64,000 bases of DNA from Rhynchopus sp. YZ270_cl-10 (GCA_964035575.1 OZ037866.1:992001-1056000); one strand, 5' to 3'; positions 20,724 through 32,530 are shown, numbered from the stretch's first letter. Notes: a model not told the origin generated them from the letters alone. Translations and numbers: made by a program.

Positions 20724-23700
20724 ATGAGTCCGATGTGTGGTGGGGCCACTTCTGTCGTACTCTTCACGCTCCTCCTGCAATGCTGTGATGCCTTTGTCAT
20801 GGAGTACATCGGGTGTTACGGTGACCATACGATACGGGACTTGCCTGATGCAGAGAGCCGTAGCGGGATCACCCCTGCGGTGTGCCAGGTGTTTTGCACA
20901 CTAAACGCACCAGGTGCGCCGTATCTCTTCATGGGTCTGCAGCATGAAGATGAATGCCGCTGTGGAAACAGCTACGGCATGTACGGTCCTGCTCCAGAGA
21001 CAGAGTGCAACACACCGTGCATCGCAGATCCAGCAGAGATGTGTGGTGGTGGAGGACGCAACTCTGTCTATCGTATCATAGCGGCGACACCTTCACCGCC
21101 TACACCAGCACCCCCGACACCTGCACCACCGACGCCATCACCACCCACACCAGCGCCACCGACACCAGCACCAACACCGTCGCCACCGACACCAGCACCG
21201 CCAACACCTGCACCGCCAACTCCATCTCCGCCCACACCAGCACCGCCAACACCTGCACCGCCGACGCCATCGCCACCAACACCGTCGCCACCGACACCAG
21301 CACCGCCAACTCCATCTCCGCCCACACCGTCACCACCAACACCAGCGCCACCGACGCCGTCACCACCCACACCAGCGCCGCCAACTCCATCTCCGCCCAC
21401 ACCGTCGCCACCTACACCTGCACCACCTACACCTGCACCGCCAACACCAGCGCCACCGACGCCGTCACCACCCACACCGGCGCCGCCAACTCCATCTCCG
21501 CCCACACCGTCGCCACCTACACCTGCACCGCCGACGCCATCGCCACCAACACCGTCGCCACCGACACCAGCACCACCTACACCTGCACCGCCAACACCAG
21601 CGCCACCGACGCCGGCACCACCCACACCAGCGCCGCCAACTCCATCTCCGCCCACACCGTCGCCACCTACACCTGCACCGCCGACGCCATCACCGCCCAC
21701 ACCAGCACCACCAACTCCATCGCCACCTACACCTGCACCACCGACGCCATCACCACCCACACCAGCGCCGCCAACTCCATCTCCGCCCACACCGTCGCCA
21801 CCAACACCAGCACCACCAACACCTGCACCGCCGACGCCATCGCCACCAACGCCGTCGCCACCGACACCAGCGCCGCCAACTCCATCTCCGCCCACACCAG
21901 CACCACCAACACCGTCGCCACCAACACCTTCACCACCGACGCCATCACCGCCAACACCTTCACCACCAACACCGGCGCCGCCAACACTGTCGCCACTGAC
22001 ACCGGCACCTCTGACATCTTCACCACCAACACTGTCACCGCCGACACCATCCCCACCGACACTAGTACCGCCGACACCGGCACCCCCGACACCATCACCA
22101 CCAACGTTGTCACCACCAACACCAGCACCGCCAACGCCATCTCCACCAACACCGGCACCGCTGACACCTTCACCACCAACGCTGTCACCCCGAACACCGT
22201 CACCTCTGACACCTTCACCGCTGACAGCGGCACCGCCAACACTTTCACCACCAACACTGTCGCCACCGACACCTTCACCTGCGACACCACATCCGTCGAC
22301 GTTATCGCCAGCAACAACACCATCACCCCCGACAGCACCACCTGCAACAGCGTCACCCACACCTGCACCAGACACACCGCACCCTGTCACGTTCGCCCCT
22401 CTCACGCTACCGCCGCTTACACCGACACCTACTGGGACACCGCACACGAACATCCCCGGCACACCTTTGCCTCTTGGTGCAACCTTTTCCCCTACCGACA
22501 CTCCTACACCTGACACTTCCACAGACACGCACACCGACACGCCACCTACACCCAGCACATCTTTACCCTCCGGGGCTACATTTTCTCCTGCCGCTTCTTC
22601 TGCACCCACTACCACAGACACCAACACGGGCACGCCACCGACACCTATCACCCCTTTACCCTTTGGGGCAACCTTTGCTCCGGGAGATACGTTAGCACCA
22701 CATGACACCCCTGCACTTGACACCCCTGCACCTGACACGGTTGCCACGGGGAGTCCGGACATCAAATCCGCTGCAGTCATTGCAGGGGAGATGCGCTCAC
22801 GGGAGCGCGAGCTTTTGGGGGAGGATACGGCAGAGCAAACCGCAAGCGTGGCTATAGGTGTAGGGACGCTGACGGGGGCGGCGACTGCGGCTTCTGCTAC
22901 ACGATTTCTTCTTGCGGGGCAGGGCTGCACGACAGGGATACCACGCACTCTGCACCCTACCGGTGTGACGATCGACGGCAGCGACGCTGTCGGCGCTGTT
23001 GTGATGAACACTGCGATCATCATCGGCTTTGCCGTGCTGTGTGTCCTTCTCGTCCGCGTCGCATTGGCCTTTGGCTCTATCATCTCCCCGCAGTTCTTCG
23101 CAGGGCTTGACGCGCAAGGCTTCCTCCGCATCCCTTCCCTGCCACTCCTGATCTTCCAGGTCTTCTACCAAGGTACGACCCTCGCAGGGATGGTCATGCT
23201 GTACGACCACACATGGTGGCATGTGGTCACTGGGTTGGTTGTCATCGTAATGTGCTTCACAGTACCGCTTGCTGTTGCATACACTGTGTGGTCTGCGATA
23301 GGCACGCAGGCCGTCTATGCAAAGGTGGCTGGCAGAACGAAGTACTGGCCTCGTGTGCTTCTTGGCCACGGGGAGTGGACGAACACAGCGCGCACGACGC
23401 TCTTTGTTGAGAGGTACTCTTCGGTGGTGCGGCGGTACCACCCGGACAAGACGTGGTACATCATAATCGAGTATGGCGCATCCTTCGCCACCAGCGCTTT
23501 GACGGCAACAGCACCAAGCACCTACATCGGCTGTGGACATGTTAAGGCTGCGATGTCTGTTGTCTTTGCCCTTCCAGTCATTGTCACCTTGGTGTACAAA
23601 CCCCATGCAAAGACACGCGATTCAGCAGTCGACGCATCAACCGGGATTTTGATGAGCAGCGCGATGGGTCTCCTCGCCGCAGGGTTCTATGGCGAGATGG

Positions 23701-24296
23701 AGACCGAGTTTCTGTTTTCCGCGTCGACGTTTATCATCAAATCCGCGATGGTGATGCTGGCGGCGAAGGCGGTGATGGATGTCATAAACGTTCTCTACTT
23801 GATTTGCACCGGCAGGCAAAAGGTACTACAGGAAGACGTCTACCGGATCTTCAACGAGAGAGAGGTCGACGATTTCAATGCCTTTGATCTCAACGGAGAA
23901 GACAGCGGGATGACCGACTATATGGACTCACCAGACTCCTTTTTGCTTGCAACTGTCTCCGATGCTGGACTGTCGCCGTCACGCTCACGAACCGCATCGC
24001 AGGTCTCTCTCCAAGGGATCCCCACCACCGATGCTCTCAAGCGCACTGCCGGGAGGGGAAGGACAGAGGACTACCTCAGCCCGCACGGCCAGCGCGGCGC
24101 GTCGTTCAGCTGCGTATCGCCAGTGTCGCCGCTGAACACATCACTCTCTCATCTCACCCCAAGGGGGCGGGGGAACCTTTCGGGGCGTGTGTCCTTGATC
24201 GATACACTTCCACCAAGCACGGCGGAGGAGCTGGGAACGTCGGACAGAAGACGAAGGGTAAACACCTTCTACGGAGGTCTGACCACCAGGATGTGA
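20724..24296 (+). CDS. Secreted WSC, giant PT-stalk, multipass membrane protein (paralogue B)
   Basis: 1190 aa, no intron. Signal peptide (1-23) and one WSC domain (28-119) are almost identical to paralogue A in DNA as well as protein. A huge stalk (about 122-674) is made first of a 5-residue PPTP[AS] repeat coded by 15-bp units, then of degenerate T/P-rich sequence that probably carries O-glycans. The membrane part has hydrophobic segments at about 706-735, 758-783, 805-827, 831-856, 911-930, 942-960, 971-990 and 1000-1027, with 'LHPTG', 'YQGTTLAGM', 'GCGHV' and 'KPHAKTRD'. The tail 1028-1190 is Ser/Arg-rich. Unlike A it lacks the second WSC domain. The start is the ATG 128 bases after an AG acceptor at 20595. 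The antisense strand of the stalk is open for 687 codons, a by-product of the repeat and not a gene. Function unknown; an extracellular sugar-binding sensor is plausible. Confidence 0.88.
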   Translation: MSPMCGGATSVVLFTLLLQCCDAFVMEYIGCYGDHTIRDLPDAESRSGITPAVCQVFCTLNAPGAPYLFMGLQHEDECRCGNSYGMYGPAPETECNTPCIADPAEMCGGGGRNSVYRIIAATPSPPTPAPPTPAPPTPSPPTPAPPTPAPTPSPPTPAPPTPAPPTPSPPTPAPPTPAPPTPSPPTPSPPTPAPPTPSPPTPSPPTPAPPTPSPPTPAPPTPSPPTPSPPTPAPPTPAPPTPAPPTPSPPTPAPPTPSPPTPSPPTPAPPTPSPPTPSPPTPAPPTPAPPTPAPPTPAPPTPAPPTPSPPTPSPPTPAPPTPSPPTPAPPTPSPPTPAPPTPSPPTPAPPTPSPPTPSPPTPAPPTPAPPTPSPPTPSPPTPAPPTPSPPTPAPPTPSPPTPSPPTPSPPTPSPPTPAPPTLSPLTPAPLTSSPPTLSPPTPSPPTLVPPTPAPPTPSPPTLSPPTPAPPTPSPPTPAPLTPSPPTLSPRTPSPLTPSPLTAAPPTLSPPTLSPPTPSPATPHPSTLSPATTPSPPTAPPATASPTPAPDTPHPVTFAPLTLPPLTPTPTGTPHTNIPGTPLPLGATFSPTDTPTPDTSTDTHTDTPPTPSTSLPSGATFSPAASSAPTTTDTNTGTPPTPITPLPFGATFAPGDTLAPHDTPALDTPAPDTVATGSPDIKSAAVIAGEMRSRERELLGEDTAEQTASVAIGVGTLTGAATAASATRFLLAGQGCTTGIPRTLHPTGVTIDGSDAVGAVVMNTAIIIGFAVLCVLLVRVALAFGSIISPQFFAGLDAQGFLRIPSLPLLIFQVFYQGTTLAGMVMLYDHTWWHVVTGLVVIVMCFTVPLAVAYTVWSAIGTQAVYAKVAGRTKYWPRVLLGHGEWTNTARTTLFVERYSSVVRRYHPDKTWYIIIEYGASFATSALTATAPSTYIGCGHVKAAMSVVFALPVIVTLVYKPHAKTRDSAVDASTGILMSSAMGLLAAGFYGEMETEFLFSASTFIIKSAMVMLAAKAVMDVINVLYLICTGRQKVLQEDVYRIFNEREVDDFNAFDLNGEDSGMTDYMDSPDSFLLATVSDAGLSPSRSRTASQVSLQGIPTTDALKRTAGRGRTEDYLSPHGQRGASFSCVSPVSPLNTSLSHLTPRGRGNLSGRVSLIDTLPPSTAEELGTSDRRRRVNTFYGGLTTRM

Positions 24297-24513
24297 TCTT
24301 TTTTTTTTGGGGAGGGTGTATGTGAAAACCTTGGTATTAGTGTACCAAGGCTGAGCTCTACTAGTGTTTTTTTTTTTTTTTTTTTTCTTTCTTTTCTTTT
24401 TTCGGGCAGAAAAAGTTGCATGTCTTCTGTTCTCCTGAATTGAACAAAAAAAAAAAAAAAAATGGAGGTATCTGATTACAGTTTTCCTGTCAGAAACTCC
24501 AAAATACAACACT

Positions 24514-24605
24514 CTGGGGTTCGATAACCCGCGGGGTGTCAGTGCCGCGCCGTCCGATGAACGGTAGGTGAGGTTGTTTGCACTTCCAACTGTTCTTTAC
24601 TTCTT
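24514..24605 (+). repeat. GATGAACGGTGAGGCG repeat, long copy
   Basis: GGGGTTCGATAACCC, then CAGTGCCGCGCCGTCC, GATGAACGGTAGGTGAGG, TTTGCACTTCCAAC. Confidence 0.75.
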
Positions 24606-25002
24606 TGTGAAGAATGTGTCTACGATTTTTATAAAAAAATAAATAAATTTTTGTTTGCTCTGTCTGCTCAGTTTTCCAAACGACAGATTTCTTTTTTTTT
24701 ACAACATCTTTTAGTTGTACTAAAAAGATTGGAGACAGCGCTTTTTGGGAACAACGGAAAACAAAAATCATGATTTTGTAATTGTCTGTTTGATTCATTT
24801 TGATTCACAAACACACAAATTGCAGTTCACACTTTTTTTCCCCCGCCTTTTTTGTTACCCGTTGAGCGCACAAACAAAGACCCAATATTTTTTCTTCTTT
24901 TCAATACATTGTGAAAAATTTGAATTTCTGAATATCTTTCGATTTTCTGTCTCATATTCATCAAGTTCCCCCCCCCCCTTTTTGGGGGGTAGTGCAAACC
25001 CC

Positions 25003-25068
25003 TTCCTCCTCCTCCTCCTCCTCCTCCTCCTCCTCCTCCTCCTCCTCCTCCTCCTCCTCCTCCTCCTC
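25003..25068 (+). repeat. (CTC)n microsatellite
   Basis: About 22 uninterrupted CTC/TCC triplets. Confidence 0.95.
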
Positions 25069-25195
25069 TCCTTCTTCAAAACGTGCCAAACCATTTCCAA
25101 ATTATTTTGTATAGTGAATCATCATTGATTCTCACAACAGTTTCCCTCTTTAGCTATGTCAGTTGAGGGGGTGCATACAATCCGTACGATTTTTC

Positions 25196-25235
25196 AAGGT
25201 GACTAAGCGAAGCTTAGGATCATCTTATAAACTTT
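25196..25235 (+). repeat. ACGAGAG-type hairpin, loop lost
   Basis: CAAGGTGACTAAGC, GA, AGCTTAGGATCATCTTATAAAC. Confidence 0.65.
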
Positions 25236-25483
25236 TCTTTTCTTTTAAATGGGTATACTTTCCTTCCCCAAACGTTCATTGCCTATCAACGGCCTTTGGT
25301 ATGATCATCCAATTTGTCTCCCACCAAGCTTATTGGTTGGCTGTACCCCCCAGGCAGTCTTCTTTGCGAATAATTGCAACACCTTTCATGTCATCCTTCG
25401 TGCAACCTTTCTACAGATATCGTCTTTTACTGCGCTTTGAAAAAAAAAAAAAAGTATTGGCCCAAAATAAAGTTGGACTTTGG

Positions 25484-25582
25484 CTCAAAGAGGTTTCCTC
25501 TCGGCCAAGGTAGTCGATGAGTGTATGCAGTAAAAAAATATCAAAAAACAGAATATTTATTACACAGTTTACGCACAAAAAA
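25484..25582 (+). repeat. 'ctcaaagaggtttcctct' repeat, copy 2
   Basis: Second copy, about 80 percent alike by eye. Confidence 0.7.
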
Positions 25583-25633
25583 AATGGGGGGGAGCCGAAT
25601 GTATCTTTCAAAAAGTACGGTATATTTTTTTTT

Positions 25634-25795
25634 TACGCACACTACTTTGTGAGCGGAAAGTGTCACGTCGTTCACTCACCCAACCGTGCTCCGCAACACC
25701 ACCAACCAACAGGTAATTTTTAGTGTGTGTGGAAGCGTCAACGCATCAAACAACTACAAGAAGGGGGGTGAGGGAACGACAAGTGACACTTTTTG
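25634..25795 (+). repeat. 'cactactttgtgagcgg' foldback, copy 2
   Basis: Best-preserved arms: AGTGTCACGTCGTTCACTCA and TGAGGGAACGACAAGTGACA. Confidence 0.78.
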
Positions 25796-26441
25796 ATAAA
25801 TTGTTGGAGTAGTGTAGTTGCCTCGGGTTGTGTTGCCACAGTTTGTGCAAATCTCCACTTTCCAAAAAGTTTTTTTAGTAATCCCTGCGAATTAGCAATC
25901 CAAAAAGATAATGCCTATTGCTCTACCTATTGATGTTCGTGATTTTACCCCCCAAAAAATAGCGAGGGGCAGGGTCAGGAACACCACCTATTTTTGGGGT
26001 GCTTCTTTTGCCGGTTTTTTCTTCTTTTTTTTTTTTTTTTTTGCAGCAAAAATGGGTTCTGGCAGGCCTAATGCTAACCGTTGGTTCGTCGGTTCACTTT
26101 TATTTATTATTTTTTTTATTTATCCGTTGGTTCGTCGGTTCACCCTTAAAAATGGGGGTTTTTTGGGATGGGGGGTTCTCTGCCTGTGGTATGCCGTGGG
26201 TACCTTGGTCCTGGAGATGTGGGCACCTGCGCCCGCATCTTCAGGAGGAAGGGAGATTAAAAGAAGGACACAGCAGAGACATCGAGTGTTGGAGAAGTTC
26301 TAATCTCTGAAGATACAGAGAGCAGTGTTGCATCTGTTGATGTTAAAGAGGAAAGCGAAGATGGCGATTGCGATGGCGGTGGCGGTGACGATGGAGACTT
26401 GTTTCAGGGACTCAATGATGCACCCCCTTGCCGGCATTAAA

Positions 26442-26578
26442 AAAGTAGCCTACCGTGCGCCTGCGGCGCAGCTCAAAAACTGGCAGCCCACAGACCTCTA
26501 CCATAGTTTGGCTGTAAAAATGTTCGGTTTTAGGTCACAAATTTTGAAATGTTGCGTACCGTGGCTTCGCCAGAAAGT
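26442..26578 (-). repeat. 'acggtacgc' repeat, inverted copy
   Basis: GTACCGTGCGCCTGCGGCGC... on the plus strand, ending GTACCGTGGCTTCGCCAG. Confidence 0.78.
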
Positions 26579-27087
26579 TTTGATATCAACCGCCGTTTCT
26601 TCTTGTCCTGAGGGAAGGTTTCGTTCACTAGAGAGAACCTAATGCGAGGGCTTGACGTGGAAAAACGTGAGAAAAGGGTTGGTTTGGTTCTTGATGTACG
26701 TTACCATCTCACGTCATCACGTATTTACGCGAAATGAACGGACCTTTTCGCGCGGAGCGCGAAAATTTTTTTTTTGACCCCTTTTTGGACATATCTTCAC
26801 GATTTTGGGGAAAATTTTTTTTCATGAAGATAAGCGAAAACCCTGGACCCCTTCCCGGAGGGAAATTTTTTTTTTCGTTTTTTTTTTTTTTCCGTCGGTT
26901 CGCTTTTTCCCCCCCTCCCCCAAAGTTAGCATTAGGCCTGGGTTCTGGTGAGAGGAGACACGGTACCCCCTCTACAACCTGTTCTTTGCTAATTTGAGTG
27001 GACGAGGCTGTTTGTATTCGTTTTGTCTTCCGTTTTTTTAAAAAAATCAACGTATTTTTTTTACCCTTTTTTACTACCTTTTTCCTA

Positions 27088-27160
27088 CAACCTTTCTTCA
27101 ACCCCTAGGGTCACAACCCACCCAGGGTGGTAAGGTATGGTATTGAAATCGATGTAGGGG
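27088..27160 (+). repeat. 'ttgaaatcgatgtggggg' repeat, copy 2
   Basis: CTTCAACCCCTAGGGTCACA ... GTAAGGTATGGTATTGAAAT CGATGTAGGGGG. Confidence 0.65.
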
Positions 27161-27333
27161 GCACTCCTACGCATGCCACGGCTTTTCAATACCGGAGCAC
27201 GGCCGACTATGGGTGGGTCGCTTGAGCACCATCCACTTTCGGGACACGGGAGGATCCTAAAATTCATGAAAGGAGTAGCACATATCAGTTGTGACGCTTG
27301 TGTTTGTCTCGAATATTTTTATTATTTCATTTC

Positions 27334-27373
27334 AAAGATGCGTTATGTCCACGAGAAGGTACATTCATCTTCC
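27334..27373 (+). repeat. ACGAGAG-type hairpin, ATGTCC stem
   Basis: Strands ATGTCC and GGTACAT around ACGAGAA with one bulged T; outer AAAGATG/CATCTTCC. The 'aaccacgaaatgga' repeat starts about 20 bases later. Confidence 0.7.
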
Positions 27374-27391
27374 AAGGTTTCTTTGTTTGTG

Positions 27392-27512
27392 TAAACCACG
27401 AAATGGATTGTAGGACTGCATGGGTTGGGTCCACCCCGTACAGCCGGTCATGCACGGCGCATTGTACCAAAAGGTACACTGTTCACGAGAGGGCTTTGTA
27501 TTTCAAGCCTAC
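27392..27512 (+). repeat. 'aaatggatgtaggac' + 'ggtacactgttcacgagagg' repeat, copy 2
   Basis: Longest copy: AAACCACGAAATGGATTG, CCACCCCGTACAGCCGGTCA, then AAAGGTACACTGTTCACGAG and GGGCTTTGTATTTCAAGCC. Confidence 0.75.
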
Positions 27513-27755
27513 CTTTTTTTTAAATGCAATGAGAACTTCCACAGAGGTGCAGCCTTTCTCTCTCTCTTTCTTTTCTCTATTATGTTGAAATACTTTTTCT
27601 TTTTTTCTCCACCTTCTCTTCACTTCCTGCCTTTTCAATGTCCCCCTGTACCCCCTTTTGATATCCACCCTTTTTCGGTTTGATTTTTCGCTGTTCTTCA
27701 CACTAAGTCACTTCACGTATTTTTTTTTTTAAAAACCACACTTTTCTGAAGTGAA

Positions 27756-27790
27756 AGTGACTAAGCACGAGAGGCTTAGGTTCATCGTAC
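27756..27790 (+). repeat. ACGAGAG-type hairpin, CTAAGC stem
   Basis: AAAGTGACTAAGC, ACGAGAG, GCTTAGGTTCATCGTACACC. Confidence 0.75.
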
Positions 27791-27814
27791 ACCTTCCTTT
27801 ATTTTTGGGTCTCT

Positions 27815-27895
27815 CTGAGGGGTTCGATCACCCGCCGAGAACAGTGCCCCCGCGTCTGCGATGAAAGGTGAGGAATTTGCACTTTCAACTTATTT
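27815..27895 (+). repeat. GATGAACGGTGAGGCG repeat, long copy
   Basis: GGGGTTCGATCACCC, then CAGTGCCCCCGCGTCTGC, GATGAAAGGTGAGG, ATTTGCACTTTCAAC. Confidence 0.75.
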
Positions 27896-28216
27896 GTAGT
27901 GGAATCAAAAGGACAGTAAAAACACACCCCCTATGGTAGTGCCAAACGTGTTTGTGTGGATTGCGTCCTTCGAGGCGTAAAATTTGCATTTATTATTAAA
28001 GTATTAAATGCACAGAAATAATTGTTTTCCCCCCTCTATTCTTTCAAAACGTTTCTTTATATTGTCTGCTCTTATCTTTACCCCGGTGTTTGCCTCAACC
28101 ACATTCTGACATTTTATTTTTCCTTTTCTTTTGTTGTACTTTCTCTTCTTTGTTTGAAAGTATACTCAACACTCATTGGAACAAAGAAAATAGAGCGTGT
28201 GCCTTTCAAGGACTAC

Positions 28217-28428
28217 CCTAGGCATAGTGTGCAGACGAGTCGTATTATCGGATACGATAATAATTATCGTATATTATCGCATACGATAATATACGATAAT
28301 TTTTTTACACGGGGTTTCCACACATAATCGTGTATACGATAATATACGAGTCGTATGCGATAATCTTTGGCTCAGATCCCGAATACGATAATTACGATAA
28401 TACGACTCGTGTGCACACTATGCCTAGG
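28217..28428. mobile_element. Foldback element with CCTAGGCATAG ends
   Basis: Inverted ends of 34 bp (one mismatch), starting CCTAGGCATAGTGTGCA and running into CGAGTCGTATTATCG. The middle is filled by alternating 'atacgataat' palindromes. Shares its right CCTAGG with the next foldback. Confidence 0.85.
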
Positions 28429-28546
28429 CATACCCCGAAGGCGAATTTGTATTCGCCCTATATTCGGATCCGAATATAGGCCGAATATAGGGCGAATATG
28501 GAAGAAAAGAGGCGATTACGAAATCCGCCTTCGGGGTATGTCTAGG
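28423..28546. mobile_element. Foldback element with CCTAGGCATACC ends
   Basis: Inverted ends CCTAGGCATACCCCGAAGG / CCTTCGGGGTATGTCTAGG, inside them GGCGAATTTGTATTCGCC-type palindromes and 'gaatatagggcgaatat' repeats. About 124 bp. Confidence 0.85.
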
Positions 28547-28587
28547 CACGATCTAAATCTTTTGGTTCAAGGGGACCAATCATTAAT

Positions 28588-28687
28588 AGTGGCAGTATTG
28601 GAATACGCAAAATACATCAAAAATACATCAATACTATGATGTATTTTGCGCATTCCAATGGGCTCCCATCACAATACTGTCACCACT
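28588..28687. mobile_element. Foldback element with AGTGGCAGTATTG end
   Basis: A 100-bp hairpin: left arm AGTGGCAGTATTGGAATACG then 'caaaatacatc', right arm with the complement (GATGTATTTTGCGCATTCC) and an extra GGGCTCCCATCA. Third foldback in a row. Confidence 0.8.
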
Positions 28688-29220
28688 AGCCCAATCACAA
28701 GAGGCTTAGGTTCCCACCCTTTTTTGATGTATTGCTAATTGCTGTTGCATGACGTGTCGTTTTGTCGCAGCTACGCTAGGCTCGATGAACATTCGTATGT
28801 AACCCTACAATAGTATCAAAGAACAATGCTCTGGGTCCTGGGCAAAGCTAAGTCATCATTTCAGGTTTCTTTTCCCCCCTCCACCTCACTATGACCTTTT
28901 CACTTTAGTCGTCACACGATTTTTTTTTTATTCACTGGTAGGCGTGACGCTGACTACGATTTACAATTTTTCTTCTTGAACAACTCGGTTGTACTGTACA
29001 TGCGCAATATTACAACTTAATTATGGGTAAAAATTGGATTTACCCATAATTCCACAGAATTAGTAATGTGATGGTACTGTGAAAATACGTCAAATGAAAT
29101 TGATTTTGAGTTAATTGCAATTAGGCCGTAATATTGCTCCCCACTGTACACGTGGTACCCCTAGGATGCGCTCCACCTTTGCTTTTTAGTACATGGTGAG
29201 GCCTCTTCTTCTGGTGTGTA

Positions 29221-29260
29221 GGGTGACTTAAGCATAAGGTTTAGGTTCATCCTTACAGAC
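29221..29260 (+). repeat. ACGAGAG-type hairpin, decayed
   Basis: GGGTGACTTAAGC, ATAAGG, TTTAGGTTCATCCTTACAGAC. Confidence 0.6.
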
Positions 29261-29512
29261 TTTTTTTTTCTTTCTGTTCTGTGAACGGAAAGGACATCAT
29301 TCTTTCCCCTTTGCATGAAAATGTGATTCTTTTAAATATTGTTCTTTTGTTTTGTTTTGTTTTTGTTTTTTTTTTTTTTTGTGCGAAAAACCAGGTCAGA
29401 TTTTGCCTGAAATTTTGGTGGATTTAGTGAAGTTTGGGGGATAAAAATATAATCAACACCAAATTCCACTAAGCACCATCAAATCTTAAAAGCGCGCCTA
29501 TCCAGTGCTCTC

Positions 29513-29545
29513 AAGATCTTCCACGTATGGGAGGATTTCCCTTGG
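29513..29545 (+). mobile_element. End fragment of the 54926-type hAT element
   Basis: CAGTGCTCTCAAGATCTTCC and following bases match the end of the element at 54926-56442. No partner end is found nearby, so it is a solo or truncated end. Confidence 0.6.
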
Positions 29546-30556
29546 GGTATCCTAGCCTTTTTTCAACAAAAAAAAGGCGTCATTTTGAGTAGCCAGAATG
29601 TACTTCTAATATGGTGTGTTCGTCTACACAAACAATCACGATCTTTCAGATTTTTTTTTTTTTGGGTGAAAGTCAAATGTATACACATATACACAGGGTT
29701 ATAGTCAGATCTATACACTCATTGTATATACAATTGTCAATTGTACATACAATTGTATAGAAATTGTATAGATCTGACTATTTGATGTACAATCCCAACT
29801 TTTTTTATAGTCAGATCTATACAATTTATGTACAATCCCAGTACACAGGATTTGGCCAGGTTTCTGGCTATTGCCTCCCACCTACCCACCTACCCACACA
29901 CACCCACCCCTACAGGACTATACACAAAAAAATGGAAATTGGGTTTCGCACACCCGATTTTTCTCAGAAGTCAGTCACTGCTATTGCCATTTAACCCAGG
30001 GAGCATAGCTAGTGCAAGAAATTTGACTTTGGAAACCTTCCGGAAAGTCTGTCCTCTGCTTGCGGAGGACTAGACACAAGAAAATATTGCGTTCCCCCAG
30101 AAAACCAGCGCACATCTCACACTCCTTGTGGGTGGTCTTGTTGCCTTTTCGTCACAGTAATTTTGGCCCAGGCATGCTCTCGAAGCATGACAATTTAGTG
30201 TGTATGGGGCAGGGTGTTGTTTTGTTCTGAATTCTCTTTGTTATAACATCTAAGTCAATTGCGGGTGGTGGTTTGTGTAGCGTGAGGCACTCTTTTTAAC
30301 AAACTTCCTGCGGCTGCTAAAGCGTTATTTCTTCGGATTTAACAACGTACAGCGTAACATAGTGGATTCGCCTGGTCGACACAACCTTTGATAGATACGG
30401 GATAACCAACCCCCTTCGACCCCTTGTGGGTTCACTGAACAAGCCCTCGTGGTAGTTAAACGCGATTGACATTTACATTCCTAGAGATGAAAGAACAAGA
30501 CAACACTTCTGTACCCGCGCATCAAAATTGTGGAAAACTTTGCACCCCAAACACCC

Positions 30557-30922
30557 TCAACAACGCCCGCCAAAAGGCGCCCCTTGTTGCTGGGAGTTGT
30601 TCTCATGTTTGATACCTGCACAGCGGGCATTCCTCTGAGTCCAACGCATGTTTGGCCTGTCTGCGGCGTTGTACTTCAGGTGCACGAAGACAGGGTCTGG
30701 TGGTAAATTTTGCGTAGTGTCGCATTCCCTCATGTGTGGGTCACTCACACTTGCGGTCATGTGCACTGCGTGGGTTTGGGAATTTGGGTACCTGGGTACA
30801 GGATATTTGTTGTGAAAGACATCTTCCACCATGCATTGAGGAGGGTAAGACAGTGCTCGCATTTTACTTGAAATCATTACAACATTTAACTTCTCCACGG
30901 GGGTCTTGGGCCGTTCATTCGG
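30557..30922 (-). pseudogene. Coding-like ORF remnant inside element B
   Basis: About 121 codons between stops. The translation has a balanced composition ('VEKLNVVMISSKMRALSYPP', 'VFVHLKYNAADRPNMRW', 'RNARCAGIKHENN') unlike the poly-Lys/Phe shadows elsewhere. It could be the C-terminal part of a transposase; a piggyBac-type end is a guess and is not supported by a TTAA target at both ends. It stops just after 'GGRC', and other frames continue with further cysteines, so a frameshift is possible. Confidence 0.35.
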
Positions 30923-31202
30923 TTATACCTTGACTAGCGGCAGAGGCCTTTTAGGACTCTATAACTCCGATATTCCCGAACGGAGGCACACTTTGTGTGT
31001 TACTACGACCTGGCAATTTCCAGCAGTAGGTTAAGTAATGTTTTCTTGTAAATTGTTGGATCATTATCTCCTCAGTGCATGCATGCCCCACGCGACGGAC
31101 ACTTTTGTGTTTGTCAAGTGGACTGTCTGGTCACTTCTCAGTGACTGGCGGGTTGGCTGTGGTTGCTCTTTCACGACTTTTATCCTTGTATCCAGTGTAC
31201 CG

Positions 31203-31253
31203 TGTACCTGGGTACCTGGGTACCTGGGTACCTGGGTACCTGGGTACCTGGGT
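31203..31253 (+). repeat. (ACCTGGGT)n minisatellite
   Basis: Six 8-bp units; each GGTACC junction is self-complementary. Confidence 0.92.
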
Positions 31254-31967
31254 ATGGCGTGTACAATCTCCCTCGAGTGTACAATCCAAAAATTGTATAG
31301 ATCTGACTTTTGTATAGTCAAATCTATACAATTTGTGTACGACCTAGTGTATACTAGGATTGTACATAAATTGTATAGATCTGACTATAAAAAAAGTTGG
31401 GATTGTACATCAAATAGTCAGATCTATACAATTTCTATACAATTGTATGTACAATTGACAATTGTATATCATACATTCCATGGTTCTCCGTATACTTTTT
31501 CATATTTTGCACTCAGAAATGTGAGATGCATATTTTTGATCGTCCGACCCCGCAATTGAACGTTTCGAAACGGCCGGATCCAAAGAAATAAAAATCCAGA
31601 AAAATAAATTTTTTTTTCAAAAAAAATATCGAGGTGAGCGTATTTCTGTTTTGGCTCTCGGTGAGGTGGGTGTGTGACATGCAGGGCGTTCGCCCCGGGG
31701 CGAAAAAAAATTTTTTTCGTTAAAAAAATCTTTTCCTGAAAAAATGACATTTTATTTCGCCCCAGGGCTTCGCCCCACCGGGGCGAAACCCTGTATAAAT
31801 AAATAAATAAAAAAAATTTAAAAAGGAAGAAAAAAAAAAAAGAGAGAGAGAGAGATTTCTCCCCACCACCCTGTCGACCCCCCCGGAGAGGAAGTTTCCC
31901 CAGCACTCCCGCTCGCTCCTCAATCCTGCAGTCAGCTGAAGGTGTCCCGTACCCCCTGTTATAGAAG

Positions 31968-32183
31968 GTGTCACTACTCGTGTCAACTCTATCTTCAACC
32001 TCGGTGGAGGCAGAGAGACGGTTTAGTTTATTGAAAATAATCAAAATAAGGATGAAGTCTCATATGACGGATGCCTCTCTCTTGTACATCTGTTTGATTA
32101 AACAACACAAAGAGACCCTCAGTGAGGGGGGATTGATGAAATTCTCCATCGTTTTGCTGGTTTTAGTGCTGGGGAAGGGATAA
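31968..32183 (+). pseudogene. hAT transposase C-terminal remnant
   Basis: The translated 'STSVEAERRFSLLKIIKIRM' and 'ASLLYICLIKQH' match the hAT dimerisation pattern, best compared with 'SVEDERCFNGMKYVKNSYRN' of the intact transposase in this window. Nothing of the RNase H core is found nearby, so it is a fragment within element A, from a different hAT than that at 33469. Confidence 0.7.
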
Positions 32184-32530
32184 CGTGCAAATCGCAATTT
32201 TTTTTTGATCACTCAGTACCAGGGATTCACCCCCACGAACTAGCTTCTCTCCGGCGGAAAATTTTTTTTTTGACCTATTTTAAGCACTAGTAAAAATGCA
32301 AAATTTTTGGGTTTTTTGGCATTTCGCCACGATTCAGGAAAAACGATGGCGATAGCGAACGCCCTGGTGACATGTAATTTTGTCTCCCTGAAAACCAGCG
32401 GCAGTGAATTTCCGAGCTCCCCGCTTTTCACCATAAAAAAAATCGACCACTTTCGTGGAGTAGAAGTCAATTTAAAGTGGCTCCATGGGTCTTTATACAG
32501 TAACGTATAGGGATTTCAGTGCATAAAAGG

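Noticed and set aside
20954-22513. 519-codon plus frame inside WSC gene B (Thr/Asn/Ala-rich)
   Set aside because: Frame-shifted reading of the same stalk repeat.
21068-23131. 687-codon open frame antisense to WSC gene B
   Set aside because: Produced by the 15-bp PT repeat; no independent motif and the sense frame has signal peptide, WSC and membrane segments.
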